Positions 23,471 through 32,913 of a stretch of 45,775 nt of DNA are shown piece by piece. The notes below the pieces were generated by a model. That model worked only from the letters and a program-made list of their open reading frames with translations, did no database searches and was not told the DNA's origin. Source of the stretch: Bacteroidales bacterium (lineage in GTDB: Bacteria; Bacteroidota; Bacteroidia; Bacteroidales; VadinHA17); NCBI GenBank assembly GCA_024762655.1, contig JANTHB010000020.1, forward strand, positions 1 to 45,775, given 5' to 3'. The stretch's first letter is position 1. Each line of letters opens with the position of its first letter. Both the position numbers and the translations under genes were made by a program.

Positions 23471-24874
23471 TTATTTCCTCTCTCCCGCCATTTTCAGCGC
23501 CTGTGTCGTGATATAGTATTTCGTGATCATATCGGGTACCTCCCAGTCGGGTATATTTCCTTTCTGCAGATATTCCAGGAATTTCTCCGTCACCTGTCTG
23601 AAATGGGCTTCGTGGCCTACGTCATACCTGGCAGGGATGGTGACAGCCCATAATCCTTCCGAAATATTTTCAATATCCACGCCGGGATACTTCAGTGCTA
23701 TAACATCCGCCATCACTTTTACCAGTTTTCTCTCAAACAATCCGGGATCTTCTTTATCCGAAGCTCTTATATACAGGGTGGGATGGTAGTTTTCTTTTTC
23801 TCCCTGCCGGATAAACAGGTCGCAGCCGGAGCCCCGCATCAGGCTGTAATGGGCGTCCGAGGTTTCCGGTGTGTGATACGTCCATGTTACTTTGACCCTG
23901 GCGGTAATGCCTTTGACGGTATAGGTGACCTCCCCGCTGGAAAAGACTTTCAGTGTATCACCGGTCAGGTATTCTTTCAGAAAGCCGGGATAGGTATCCA
24001 GTCCCGTAACGGTTTTAAATTGTCCGGGTGTGAGCGGGGTGGGCCAGTGTCGTGCCGAGAGGAACCGGATGTCCTCTTTACGGATGATCTGTCCGGGAAA
24101 AGCTTCCCATTGGATCAGGTCGACGAGATGGGTTCCCACGTCGGCAATGCCTTCCCCCTGTTGTTTAATGTCAAAAAACCAGGCCGGGCGGATGAGCGGT
24201 TTCCCTGCCACGTTTTTATAGAAACGGTGGATGCTTTCCTGCACCAGGGCCGGATTTTCCGGGGTTCCTTTTTGCAGGGTACCGAAGATCTCCGGGTTCT
24301 GTGACAACTCCCTTTGCAGAATGGTGGTGATCTCATACCGCTCGGTCATGATGTCGTAAAGGAGCACTCCTTTTTCCCGGGCAACCTGGAAAGCTTTTTC
24401 CAGTTGGGGAAAAGCTTCCGGTGTGATGACCATGGGTTTGTCGGCAAAGACGTTCAGCCCGGCTTCTACCGATTTCCTGATGTATTCGGTTTTGCGGGCA
24501 TTGTTCCCCGAAAGGACGACCACATTGCCCGGTTTATCACGGAGCATCTTCTCCAGGTAATCCGCGTGGCTGTAAACAACTTCCTTCCACGCCGTGGGGT
24601 GGTCAGCACGAGTGTTAAAGCCATGGATGAAATTCAAAAAACTCTCCAGTTCAGGCCCCCGGGGAGCATATACGTATGCGGTCGGCGATACCTGGTCATA
24701 CATGCTTTTCTGCACCAGGGCTGCATGAAAATGTCCCGGCTCCAGCGTCATCAGGATGACAGGGTTGCTTTTTTTCCCCATATTGTTTTCTTTTTCCGAT
24801 TTTTCTTTATTTCCGGCACAGGAGACCCCGGCCAGGGCAATTCCTGCAAGGAGATAATAAATGATTGTCCGCAT
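23471..24874 (-). CDS. lipoprotein Gfo/Idh/MocA-family oxidoreductase (Oxidoreduct_C type)
   Basis: 467 aa from the ATG at 24874, which opens a lipoprotein signal peptide (MRTIIYYLLAGIALAGVSC, acylated Cys19); the frame continues upstream into the next gene and was not used. The Rossmann start is atypical: VILMTLEPGHFHAALV in place of GxGxxG. The family EKP motif reads ADKPMVI, keeping the lysine. A C-terminal domain like that called putative oxidoreductase C-terminal domain follows. It lacks cytoplasmic features, so it would be anchored in the periplasm or outer membrane, an odd place for a pyridine-nucleotide enzyme; tightly bound cofactor is likely. Last gene of the sugar-catabolism-like cluster. 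Confidence 0.82.
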   Translation of the reverse strand: MRTIIYYLLAGIALAGVSCAGNKEKSEKENNMGKKSNPVILMTLEPGHFHAALVQKSMYDQVSPTAYVYAPRGPELESFLNFIHGFNTRADHPTAWKEVVYSHADYLEKMLRDKPGNVVVLSGNNARKTEYIRKSVEAGLNVFADKPMVITPEAFPQLEKAFQVAREKGVLLYDIMTERYEITTILQRELSQNPEIFGTLQKGTPENPALVQESIHRFYKNVAGKPLIRPAWFFDIKQQGEGIADVGTHLVDLIQWEAFPGQIIRKEDIRFLSARHWPTPLTPGQFKTVTGLDTYPGFLKEYLTGDTLKVFSSGEVTYTVKGITARVKVTWTYHTPETSDAHYSLMRGSGCDLFIRQGEKENYHPTLYIRASDKEDPGLFERKLVKVMADVIALKYPGVDIENISEGLWAVTIPARYDVGHEAHFRQVTEKFLEYLQKGNIPDWEVPDMITKYYITTQALKMAGERK

Positions 24875-24947
24875 AATAATATGATAATAGTTTCTAAACT
24901 CTGTTATATAAACGCTTGCCGGGGGGTTCCCTTCGGGAAAACCCTCT

Positions 24948-26324
24948 TTATATCTTGATATAATTTGTCCCGTAAGGGTACCGCTGAGGTCTTGACAACC
25001 GGCTGTTGGCTTCATCGTCATTGACGAATCTTTCTTTCACCGGATCCCAATGATGTATTCCGGGCAGTTTCATGGCGATGTGACTGATCAGGCAGACGGT
25101 ACAGGCCCGGTGGCCTTCCTCAATGGGTGAAATGGGTTTTTTTCGTGTCTTGATACAGTCCAGCCAGTTTCCGTGGTGGTCATCCGCTCTGTAAAGATGG
25201 ATCTCGTCGGGGCCGATGACGGAAGTAAGAATCTTCGGGTCGCTGGCGTCAAGGGCTTTTTTGTTTTGTTCCTGAGCCACGGGGTCACTGGCTGTAGCAG
25301 CGTAATTTCCACGGGATACGAATATCCATCCTTTTGTGCCTTCGTAACGTATGCCGTTGGTGTAGCCCTGGCTGATAAACATCTGGATACCGTTGGCATA
25401 TTCGGCTTTGACCATGAAGTCCATATGTACATCCCACAGGCCTGAACGTGGGAACTGGGCGATCGCTTCCACGCTCACCGGGCCGGTATATTCGGTATCC
25501 ATGCCCCAGTTGGCCGAGTCGACATGATGTTGTCCCCAGCCGGTGATCATTCCTGCACCGAACTGTTCACATCGCAGCCATCCGGGCCGGCCGTATCCAT
25601 GTTGCGGGTGCACCCTCATTTCGGTATAGTAAACTTCCGGGGTGGAGCCCAGCCACATGTCGTAGTTCAGGTTTTTCGGCACCGGCATTTCCGGGGCGTC
25701 AGGCCCTGCGGGATCGCCAGGCAGGCCGATCTTCACCGTGCGGAGCCGGCCAATACGGCCGTTGCGAACCAGTTCTGCCGCGATCCTGAACTGGGGCATC
25801 GACCGCTGCTGGGTGCCCATCTGGAGGATCACCCCCTGACGATTCACCACATCGCTTAACCGTCTTCCTTCGGCGATGGTCAGTGAAGTGGGTTTTTGCA
25901 GATAGATGTCTTTGCCGGCCAGTGCAGCTTTTATGGCCGGTTGTACATGCCAGTGATCCGGCGTACTGATGATTACCGCATCAATGTCTTTGTTTTGGAG
26001 CAGATCCTTGTAGTCGTCATACATCTTTACATCAACATACCCTTTCTTCCCTTTCTTTTTTGCATAGTAGTCTTCGATAAACTTTTTTGCATCTTCCTTC
26101 CGGTGGGCATCCAGATCACTTACAGCGACAAACCGGGCCTGGTCAAACTTAAGAGTGGCAGGCATATCCCAGGACCGGGCGATACGACCGCAGCCGATCT
26201 GTCCTATGTTGATCTTGTTGGAAGGAGCCTCTTTCCCGAAAACCGAAGAAGGAACAATGGTTGGTACAACAAAAGCGCCTGTCGTGGCAGCCATGCTGTT
26301 TTTTAAGAAATTTCTGCGTTTCAT
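24948..26324 (-). CDS. Tat-exported Gfo/Idh/MocA-family oxidoreductase
   Basis: 458 aa. The N-terminus MKRRNFLKNSMAATTGAFVVP is a twin-arginine (Tat) signal, so the enzyme is exported folded with its nucleotide cofactor. The Rossmann motif GQIGCGRIA follows, then the EKP-equivalent LQKPTSLT, with Lys kept. The C-terminal half has the large beta-sheet domain of the family, ending in HHGNWLDCIKTRKKP and GHRACTVCLISHIA, typical of Bacteroidetes/Planctomycetes members acting on glycosides or sugar derivatives. It lies 41 bp after the ThuA-like gene and 73 bp before the lipoprotein paralogue. Substrate unknown. Confidence 0.88.
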   Translation of the reverse strand: MKRRNFLKNSMAATTGAFVVPTIVPSSVFGKEAPSNKINIGQIGCGRIARSWDMPATLKFDQARFVAVSDLDAHRKEDAKKFIEDYYAKKKGKKGYVDVKMYDDYKDLLQNKDIDAVIISTPDHWHVQPAIKAALAGKDIYLQKPTSLTIAEGRRLSDVVNRQGVILQMGTQQRSMPQFRIAAELVRNGRIGRLRTVKIGLPGDPAGPDAPEMPVPKNLNYDMWLGSTPEVYYTEMRVHPQHGYGRPGWLRCEQFGAGMITGWGQHHVDSANWGMDTEYTGPVSVEAIAQFPRSGLWDVHMDFMVKAEYANGIQMFISQGYTNGIRYEGTKGWIFVSRGNYAATASDPVAQEQNKKALDASDPKILTSVIGPDEIHLYRADDHHGNWLDCIKTRKKPISPIEEGHRACTVCLISHIAMKLPGIHHWDPVKERFVNDDEANSRLSRPQRYPYGTNYIKI

Positions 26325-26365
26325 GATGTATAAGATGATTGATGGAAAATCAGGTGGAGATTTGT

Positions 26366-27151
26366 TTATTTCGACTTTTTCTCAAGAACCCACAACAGAC
26401 CTCCCTGCAGGTGTTTGCGGAATACCGGGTCGTTATAGGTTTCGTCGTCATGGCCCAGGGCGGTGTACCATTCCCGTCCGCCGTCGAACGAGTGGCACCA
26501 GCAAAGGGGAAAAAGGTCTCCGAAAGTACGGCCGGGGTATTCATCCCTGTTCTTATCCTCCACGGTGGTCAGGTCGGCAGATAAGAGCACATGGATATCA
26601 GGGTTGAGCTCATTGGAATAGTAGCATTCGTCATTGACTTCCCATCTCTTTGGCAGAATTGAAGTAGATGGATTATCAGGATCGGTGACTACAACAACGA
26701 AATGCTGGTGATGGGCGTGACGGACAAATTTTCCTCCCACCATGGCCCACATCCAGGGCCAGTTGCGTTCGGTAGCATTGGCCGAGTGAATACCTACGAA
26801 CCCACCCCCGCGGCGGATAAAGTCCTGTAAGGCTTTTTTCTGTCTTTCTGTGTCAAAAACTTCGTTGTTGGTGTTTGAAAAAATCAAAGCGTCATACTTT
26901 TTCAGGTTTTCCCGGGTGAAAGCGCCCGGGTCTTCCGTAGCATCCGCCACAATGCCCATACCGGCGCAGATCTCTTTCAGGGCTTTGATACTGGCAGGGA
27001 TGTTTTTATGGACATACCCTTTCCCGTTTTTCGTATAGATGAGTACATGTTTTCCCCTTCCCCCTGAGGACAGAGATTGAGCAGACTGGGATAAAACAGG
27101 GATGATGCTGCCTGTCAGCAAAAAGAAAATAATTAAACTTCTTCGTTTCAT
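26366..27151 (-). CDS. exported ThuA-like domain protein
   Basis: 261 aa. Signal peptide (MKRRSLIIFFLLTGSIIPVLSQ), then a ThuA (glutamine-amidotransferase-like) fold: HVLIYTKNGKGYVHKN near the start, GGGFVGIHSANAT, then VGGKFVRHAHHQHF and the closing GREWYTALGHDDETY. ThuA-like proteins occur with Gfo/Idh/MocA enzymes in sugar-processing clusters; the activity of the family is not firmly established. It sits between the DUF6807 gene (51 bp) and the Tat-exported oxidoreductase (41 bp) and is probably co-transcribed. Confidence 0.87.
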   Translation of the reverse strand: MKRRSLIIFFLLTGSIIPVLSQSAQSLSSGGRGKHVLIYTKNGKGYVHKNIPASIKALKEICAGMGIVADATEDPGAFTRENLKKYDALIFSNTNNEVFDTERQKKALQDFIRRGGGFVGIHSANATERNWPWMWAMVGGKFVRHAHHQHFVVVVTDPDNPSTSILPKRWEVNDECYYSNELNPDIHVLLSADLTTVEDKNRDEYPGRTFGDLFPLCWCHSFDGGREWYTALGHDDETYNDPVFRKHLQGGLLWVLEKKSK

Positions 27152-27202
27152 AGGTTGAAAACTTTTAGGTTTATCTCATTGATTTAAAGGTCTAAACGAT
27201 TA

Positions 27203-28459
27203 TTATTTGATCTTTTCCATTTTTACAACCGGCGGATGGGCGAACTCATTCCATAATCTTTCGGCCTCTTCACGGCTTATTTCACCGTTAAAGATAAACA
27301 TTCTGTAGGTAAGGGTGTAATCTTTTCCTTTTTTAAATGTCCAGCTTTTGTGCCTGATGGGACAAAACTCAAAAAAAAGATCTCCGCGGCCGTGGTTGGC
27401 ATCGACGGGCCATACGCGCATAGGTTCGGGAAAGGCTCTGTTTTCCGGATGATCCATGAACAGGATGCCGTTTTCCCCTGAAGGCATTGTTCCGGTGATC
27501 CGGCACCATCGTGCTTTGCTGCCGTCGGCATCCAGGCGTGTTTTTCCCCCGGAGGTCAATACGGATGAGTTTTTACGGGTCCAGTTTTCGGTAGCCCGGA
27601 AGCCTAACCCTCCGCCATAGCGATAGGCATCGAGCAGGATGCCCGAAGAAAGGGGACAATTCTGGATAGTGGTATAGTCTACCAGCCAGGCCCGGGCGCC
27701 GATATTCCAGGCCCGTATTTCCAGGATTTCGTTCAGGGCTGTCCGGTCAGGACCGTTGGCTCCGAAATCGATATGCTCCTGATGCACTTTCAGGGCGCAA
27801 AATACCGGTCCTTCTTTCAGAGAAAGTAGTCCGGCGAATCTTACGGTTCCCTGGCCTTTTCCGAGGTTCCAGAAATCCACTTCGCGTCCGTTTATATGAG
27901 TTTTGGTCCAGGGTCCCCAGATGCCGTAGTGATGCAGATGATCCCGGGGTTGAATACGTGTGAGCACTTCTCCCGAGGGAGACCAGAACGGATGAATATA
28001 TCCTGATTTCTGATAGAGCGGATCTGCCCCGTCGGGGGGAGCCATGATACGGAAACGGTAGTTCAGGATCTTTTGGGACCCCCTTTCCAGTACATAGGAT
28101 GAAAAAGTTTTCCGGATTTTCATCATCGCAGTGTCTGTCGCTTTTACCGTTTCCTGTTTCAGCAGGAAGGTGCGTTGGGTATGTCCGGGAGTTGTTCCGG
28201 ACAGGATAAACCATATCCCGGAAGCAGGAGCATGATCCTGCTGGCAAAGAACAGGAATGATTCCTTTGTGAGTCTTTTCATACAGATGCCAGCGCATAGA
28301 TAATGATCCGGTGTCGGGAAGGCTAAGGGGGATAAAAACCGGACAATCCTTACGGTCATAATCTCCGGCATCCACTGTCACCTGATAAAGATTCTGGGCC
28401 AACAGCAGGGCGGGAAAGAAGAAGGAGAAAACAGCCAGTAGGTAAGTTTTTCTTTTCAT
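27203..28459 (-). CDS. exported DUF6807 / PmoA-like protein
   Basis: 418 aa with a signal peptide ending at LLLAQ (~residue 21). The central part matches the DUF6807 family (often labelled PmoA, though unrelated to methane oxidation by sequence logic): GYIHPFWSPSGEVLTRIQPRDHLHHYGIWGPW-type core (positions ~153-185), VDFWNLGKG, and a C-terminal LTYRMFIFNG. The His-rich RDHLHHYG suggests a metal or carbohydrate site, but no mechanism is established. It begins 5 bp after the UROD-like gene's stop codon, so the two are almost certainly co-expressed. Confidence 0.83.
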   Translation of the reverse strand: MKRKTYLLAVFSFFFPALLLAQNLYQVTVDAGDYDRKDCPVFIPLSLPDTGSLSMRWHLYEKTHKGIIPVLCQQDHAPASGIWFILSGTTPGHTQRTFLLKQETVKATDTAMMKIRKTFSSYVLERGSQKILNYRFRIMAPPDGADPLYQKSGYIHPFWSPSGEVLTRIQPRDHLHHYGIWGPWTKTHINGREVDFWNLGKGQGTVRFAGLLSLKEGPVFCALKVHQEHIDFGANGPDRTALNEILEIRAWNIGARAWLVDYTTIQNCPLSSGILLDAYRYGGGLGFRATENWTRKNSSVLTSGGKTRLDADGSKARWCRITGTMPSGENGILFMDHPENRAFPEPMRVWPVDANHGRGDLFFEFCPIRHKSWTFKKGKDYTLTYRMFIFNGEISREEAERLWNEFAHPPVVKMEKIK

Positions 28460-28464
28460 GGGAG

Positions 28465-29502
28465 TTATGATAGGGTGTTATGGATGGTTTCGATGAAAGC
28501 AGTAAGGTTCCCGGTAGAAACACCCGGGGGCATTCCTCCGCCGCACGACCATATGATACCGGAATGATCATGTGTTTCCAGGATCATTTTTTTTGTTTCT
28601 TCTCTGACCGTTTCCGGAGTACCGGCGGCCAGTACATCCCGGGGCGGGAGATTGCCCATGAGAATCACTCCCGGCCCTGCCAGTTTGCGAATTTCATTGA
28701 GGCCGTGCTCATGACTGAAATTGAATATGTTAACATTCATTTTCTTCAGATGTGCGGCGGTGATGAGGCCCTGGGCATCATTGTGCAGCAGCCGTATATC
28801 TGCTTCGAAGGCATGGAAAATGTTTTTCATACAAGGCAGTACAAAGGAGGTAAACTCCTCTTCTCCCACAAATCCTATCAGGTCGTCCAGGATCATGATG
28901 CCTTCGATAGAGGGGAACTGTTTTTTCTGGTATTGCAGCCAGCGTATGATAAATCCGGTGATCTTGTCCAGGAATGTACGGGTTTCCTCCGGGTACATCA
29001 TGAGGTCTGTCATCAGTTCGGTGGTACCCCGCAGATAGGAAGCGATATTCAGGGGCCCCCGGGCAATGGCAAAACGGATACGGTGTCCCATGCCAAGGAT
29101 ATCTTTTTCGGTATTTTTCAGCCGCTGGATCATGAAGGGGAGCAAGCCGTCTTTTTCCGGATCCGGGATTTCCAGCGCAGGAATATCCGCAATATCGCGA
29201 ATCACTTTCCCGGCCCAGGGAAGCGAGTCTTCGTGCCACGAAAGCCTGGATCCGAAGGCCGAGGGTTCGGTGCACATCCCGTATTCCGACCAGAAACCAG
29301 GGATGAAAAAGACGCCGGGAAAAGATTCAATAGCTTTTTTATTGGCTTGAAACCACAGGTGGTCCGAGGTGTAGTATTGGAGCTTTGTCAGATTGTTCCA
29401 ACCCGGAAGCCAGGGGCTGTCAATAATGAAACCGATGGTGGCCGGGCCTTTTTCCTTTCCGGCAATCATCTGTTTAAGTTTTTCCCACTGGGAGTCAGTC
29501 AT
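28465..29502 (-). CDS. uroporphyrinogen decarboxylase-family (MtaA/CmuA-like) protein of unknown substrate
   Basis: 345 aa from the ATG at 29502, preferred because the upstream extension is unlike the family. UROD/methyltransferase TIM-barrel fold: an N-terminal PGFWSEYGMCTEPSAFG region, DDLIGFVGEEEF (206-217), LLHNDAQG (238-245) and WSCGGGMPPG (318-327). In MtaA-type methyltransferases zinc is held by HxC and a distant Cys; here the equivalent set is H240, D242 and C320. True HemE residues for uroporphyrinogen are not evident, and no haem genes are near. First gene of the five-gene sugar-catabolism-like cluster, suggesting a role on a small organic or sugar-derived compound. Confidence 0.8.
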   Translation of the reverse strand: MTDSQWEKLKQMIAGKEKGPATIGFIIDSPWLPGWNNLTKLQYYTSDHLWFQANKKAIESFPGVFFIPGFWSEYGMCTEPSAFGSRLSWHEDSLPWAGKVIRDIADIPALEIPDPEKDGLLPFMIQRLKNTEKDILGMGHRIRFAIARGPLNIASYLRGTTELMTDLMMYPEETRTFLDKITGFIIRWLQYQKKQFPSIEGIMILDDLIGFVGEEEFTSFVLPCMKNIFHAFEADIRLLHNDAQGLITAAHLKKMNVNIFNFSHEHGLNEIRKLAGPGVILMGNLPPRDVLAAGTPETVREETKKMILETHDHSGIIWSCGGGMPPGVSTGNLTAFIETIHNTLS

Positions 29503-29625
29503 GATCACTTCTTTAGGTTTCCCGTATGCAATCTTACCAAAAGGAATAATAAAAAACAAGCTGCAGGGGAAATAAACCGTTTCATAAAAAAAAGTGGTTT
29601 TTGTTTGTTTGTGTCAATCTGTTTT

Positions 29626-29633
29626 TATCTTTG
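29626..29633 (+). promoter_or_regulatory. Bacteroidetes-type promoter of spt
   Basis: TATCTTTG matches the -7 consensus, with TTTG at 29604-29607 at a -33-like distance (18 bp). The spt ATG is 69 bp further on. This is one of the best promoter matches in the window. Confidence 0.6.
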
Positions 29634-29702
29634 CTAAACATTCGAATCTTTATTTAAGCGGGTATTTTCCTGAAAGACTTAATTTTAAGAAAAAAAACAA
29701 AA

Positions 29703-30887
29703 ATGGATATTTTTACCAAGTGTCACAATTTTACCAGGGCCAGACAGGCTGTTAAAGAGGGATGGTATCCTTATTTCCTTCCTGTGGAATCGGGGCCCGG
29801 TACGAAGGTTATGGTTCAGGGCCGGGAGATGATCATGATCGGTTCCAACAATTACATGGGATTGACCGGGCATCCGAAAGTGGTTGAAGCTTCTGTCGCC
29901 GCGACCAGAAAATATGGTACGGGCTGTACCGGTTCACGTTTTTTAAATGGGACGCTGGATATTCATCTGGAGCTGGAAGACCGGCTGGCTAAATTTGTCG
30001 GGAAAGAAGCAGCGCTGTGTTTCAGCACGGGCTTCCAGACCAACCAGGGAGCTATCTCGGCACTGGTGGGTAAGAATGATATTGTTTTTGTGGATCGTGA
30101 AAACCATGCCTCTATTGTAGATGGTTACCGGCTTTCGTTCGGCAAGGTAGTAAAATATAAGCACAATGATTTTGATGATCTGGAACGGGTGTTGAGACTT
30201 TATGAAAATGAAGATACCGGCAAGATGATTGTCACCGACGGGGTTTTCAGTATGGAAGGAACCATCGCCCGTGTCCCTGACATCGTAGAGCTGGCGGAGA
30301 AATACGGCGCCCGTCTTTATGTTGATGATGCCCATGCGGTAGGTGTGCTTGGAAAACACGGCCAGGGGAGCGGGGAGTACTGGAACATGAATGACCATAT
30401 TGACCTGGTGATGGGGACTTTCAGCAAATCTCTGGCCTCGCTGGGAGGTTTCATTGCCGGAGAGTCTATCGTGATTGATTATATCAAGCACCATGCCCGC
30501 TCGCTTATTTTCAGTGCCAGCATGCCTCCGTCGGCGGTGGCAGCCGTTATTGCCAGTCTGGATATCATTGAGTCGGAACCGGAACGTGTGGAAAGATTGT
30601 GGGAAAATACCCGTATGATGAAAGAAGGCTTTGAAAGCCTTGGTTTTAATACCGGTGAAAGCAATACCCCAATCATCCCGATTGTTATCGGAACGGATGA
30701 GGACTGTTTTACTTTCTGGAAAATGCTCTTTGACGCCGGTATTTTTGCCAACCCGGCCATCAGCCCGGCTGTGCCTCCGGGACAGGCGATCATACGCACC
30801 AGCTACATGGCCACCCACACAGAGGAAGAGCTGACCTATGTGCTGGATGTGTTTAAGAAGATCGGAAAAGCGTCGGGAATCATTTAA
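29703..30887 (+). CDS. spt: serine palmitoyltransferase (alpha-oxoamine synthase)
   Basis: 394 aa PLP enzyme of the AOS family, condensing L-serine with a fatty acyl-CoA as the first step of sphingolipid synthesis. Family sites: H135 (cofactor stacking), D209 and H211 in VDDAHAVG, and the PLP lysine K242 in GTFSKSLASLGG. The N-terminus GWYPYFLPVESGPG is typical of Bacteroidetes SPT rather than BioF or Kbl; no biotin or threonine genes are near. It overlaps the end of the convergent DUF4954 gene by 4 bp. Confidence 0.87.
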   Translation: MDIFTKCHNFTRARQAVKEGWYPYFLPVESGPGTKVMVQGREMIMIGSNNYMGLTGHPKVVEASVAATRKYGTGCTGSRFLNGTLDIHLELEDRLAKFVGKEAALCFSTGFQTNQGAISALVGKNDIVFVDRENHASIVDGYRLSFGKVVKYKHNDFDDLERVLRLYENEDTGKMIVTDGVFSMEGTIARVPDIVELAEKYGARLYVDDAHAVGVLGKHGQGSGEYWNMNDHIDLVMGTFSKSLASLGGFIAGESIVIDYIKHHARSLIFSASMPPSAVAAVIASLDIIESEPERVERLWENTRMMKEGFESLGFNTGESNTPIIPIVIGTDEDCFTFWKMLFDAGIFANPAISPAVPPGQAIIRTSYMATHTEEELTYVLDVFKKIGKASGII

Positions 30888-32893
30888 GACGGCTTACCGG
30901 CAAAGGCGCGTATTTTCATAAGCTTGGCGGTGATCTCGTCTGCGAGAGCATTTTTCTTTCTCAAGTGATCCTGGATGGACTTCACCTGGGGATTTTCTTC
31001 AAACTTCCCTCTGACCTGCTCAAAATCCAGGGTTTTGGTGTTTTTATCCCCGTCAATGCCAAAGCCGGTCTGGGATATCAGGGTGAACTCTTTTTTCGCA
31101 TCTTCATATAACATTTTATCCAGTTCCGTTACACTTTCTTTCCATTTATTTACCATATCGCAGACATCCTCTACGGTCCAGTCACTGATTTTTTTCCCGG
31201 TTTCTTTTTCAAGGATATCAGCTGCCCAGTTCCAGGTCCAGGTGTAATAATGTTTATGGAAGTCCTGGAAAACCTCCCTGATCTTTTGCATACGCTTTAT
31301 CTTGCCGTTTTCTATGTTATCGGCCAGGGTTTCGATCTCATCCAGGGGTGCGATCAGTCCGGCCAGATCGGTCCATTTTCCTTTCCCTGTATGGTTTTCC
31401 GGAATAAGTATTTTTCTCATACTGTCAATATCCCGGAAAGGCTTGCTGTTGAGTTGTTGGATGAGAGAATTGCCCAGAAATTTATACAGGGCAATGTTGT
31501 ACAGTCGTATTCCCCGCAACAGGGCGGAGCGGCTGATTTTAACATTTTCAAAGGAATAAAACTCCGATTTCTCCCCGGAATATTCCAGGAGGCGTTGCAG
31601 CAGATCTCTTCCGGCAATCACTTTGTTGATGGTATAAGGACTAAGCAGGTTAAAATTTATAAGATCTGCATCGGCAGGTCTGTTTCTTTTGTCCCGTGCC
31701 GGCCATTTACGGGCGTCGCGGATGGTTCCAACGCTTCGCAGGTTCACGCCGGGCGACAGGAAGCTTTCATCTTTGTTTTCGATGAGGTATGAAAAGGGCA
31801 GACTGGAGGTGTCGGAATTTTTATAGTGTCTGCCCATAACCACGGTGAAAGCCCCTACCTTGGCCGGCCACAGGATGTAAGAGTCGCTGGCGGTTTTGGA
31901 CCCTCTTTCCATAACCCCGTGGTGTACAGGCCCCAGCTTATACATATGGTTGCTTTGGTTGGTACCGCTACCTGCATTGAAGAACGAGAACATGCCTGCG
32001 ATCAACAAGGTGGATTTATGATGCGTAACGGTATAGGGTCCTGCAAAGACGGAGCAAGCCTCTCCGTGATAAGCGATGCAGTTGCTGAAAAAAAGAGAAT
32101 GTTCGGCAGAGAACTGTTTTCCCATTTCACATGCATGACCGATAAAGCAATGGTCCAGGATCACATCGTCGGAGATACGGCTTCCTTCGGATAAGATGAA
32201 ATGTTTCATGGTAACCCCCGGTCCGACAAAGACAGGGTCTGATTTACTGCTGTGGATCGTTCCCTCATCCAGGGACCTGCTTCCTTCAATGGTACACCAG
32301 GCTCCGATGTTTACGTTTTTGACCGTTCCGGTGTGGAGGATCCTGCTGTGTTTTCCGATGTGTCCCATGGAAGAACGGACTTTTTCGGTGTAGCGATCAA
32401 TCATGCGGTACATAGCACGTGTGAGCCCGGGCCGGTGCCGGTACATCGCGAGCATGTATGCCATATGGGCGGAGAGGCCGTCGACGATCTTAACGCTTCT
32501 CCCTCCTGTTTCATCCAGGACATGTACTTCGGTGCCATTGCCAAAGGTGCTCTCATTTTCCACGGCAATGTTGTCTGCATCCCGGATGAAAACTTCCTCT
32601 CCGATCTTATAGTTGGAAAGGCCGTCCCGGATATCCGAGATGTGTGCATCCCGGCCGACCTCACAATGGTGAATGGCTGTATTGTACAAACCGGCAGGAA
32701 CTTTCCGGCCGTCTTCCAGGGTAAAGATTTTTCTGAACGGCTGCAGGGTGACAGCCCCTGAAAAACTGACATTTACGATTCGTCCGGTGGTAAAAGGTTC
32801 GTTGACAACCACCTGATTCCAGTTATCGGCACTACACCCTTGTTTTTCCAATAAGGTGATCTCTTCTTTTGTCAGATGACGGAATGAACGCAT
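30884..32893 (-). CDS. DUF4954 family protein (left-handed beta-helix, acyltransferase-like)
   Basis: 669 aa. The first ~430 residues contain hexapeptide-like repeats typical of LpxA-type left-handed beta-helices (for example VGRDAHISDI, IGEEVFIRDA, IGAWCTIEGS, VGPGVTMKHF, ISDDVILDHCFIGH) and matches DUF4954, a family restricted mainly to Bacteroidetes and Spirochaetes. The last ~230 residues are alpha-helical and charged. The activity is unproven; sugar-nucleotide or acyl transfer is a guess. It lies 20 bp downstream of glmS and may share its transcript, which would fit a cell-envelope role. Confidence 0.82.
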   Translation of the reverse strand: MRSFRHLTKEEITLLEKQGCSADNWNQVVVNEPFTTGRIVNVSFSGAVTLQPFRKIFTLEDGRKVPAGLYNTAIHHCEVGRDAHISDIRDGLSNYKIGEEVFIRDADNIAVENESTFGNGTEVHVLDETGGRSVKIVDGLSAHMAYMLAMYRHRPGLTRAMYRMIDRYTEKVRSSMGHIGKHSRILHTGTVKNVNIGAWCTIEGSRSLDEGTIHSSKSDPVFVGPGVTMKHFILSEGSRISDDVILDHCFIGHACEMGKQFSAEHSLFFSNCIAYHGEACSVFAGPYTVTHHKSTLLIAGMFSFFNAGSGTNQSNHMYKLGPVHHGVMERGSKTASDSYILWPAKVGAFTVVMGRHYKNSDTSSLPFSYLIENKDESFLSPGVNLRSVGTIRDARKWPARDKRNRPADADLINFNLLSPYTINKVIAGRDLLQRLLEYSGEKSEFYSFENVKISRSALLRGIRLYNIALYKFLGNSLIQQLNSKPFRDIDSMRKILIPENHTGKGKWTDLAGLIAPLDEIETLADNIENGKIKRMQKIREVFQDFHKHYYTWTWNWAADILEKETGKKISDWTVEDVCDMVNKWKESVTELDKMLYEDAKKEFTLISQTGFGIDGDKNTKTLDFEQVRGKFEENPQVKSIQDHLRKKNALADEITAKLMKIRAFAGKPS

Positions 32894-32913
32894 GGTTTCG
32901 AATATTTATTTAA

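Noticed and set aside
28465-29502. HemE (haem synthesis)
   Set aside because: Active-site pattern and gene neighbourhood do not fit uroporphyrinogen decarboxylation.
29703-30887. BioF or Kbl (biotin or threonine metabolism)
   Set aside because: N-terminal sequence and lack of bio/tdh neighbours favour serine palmitoyltransferase, though family members are similar.
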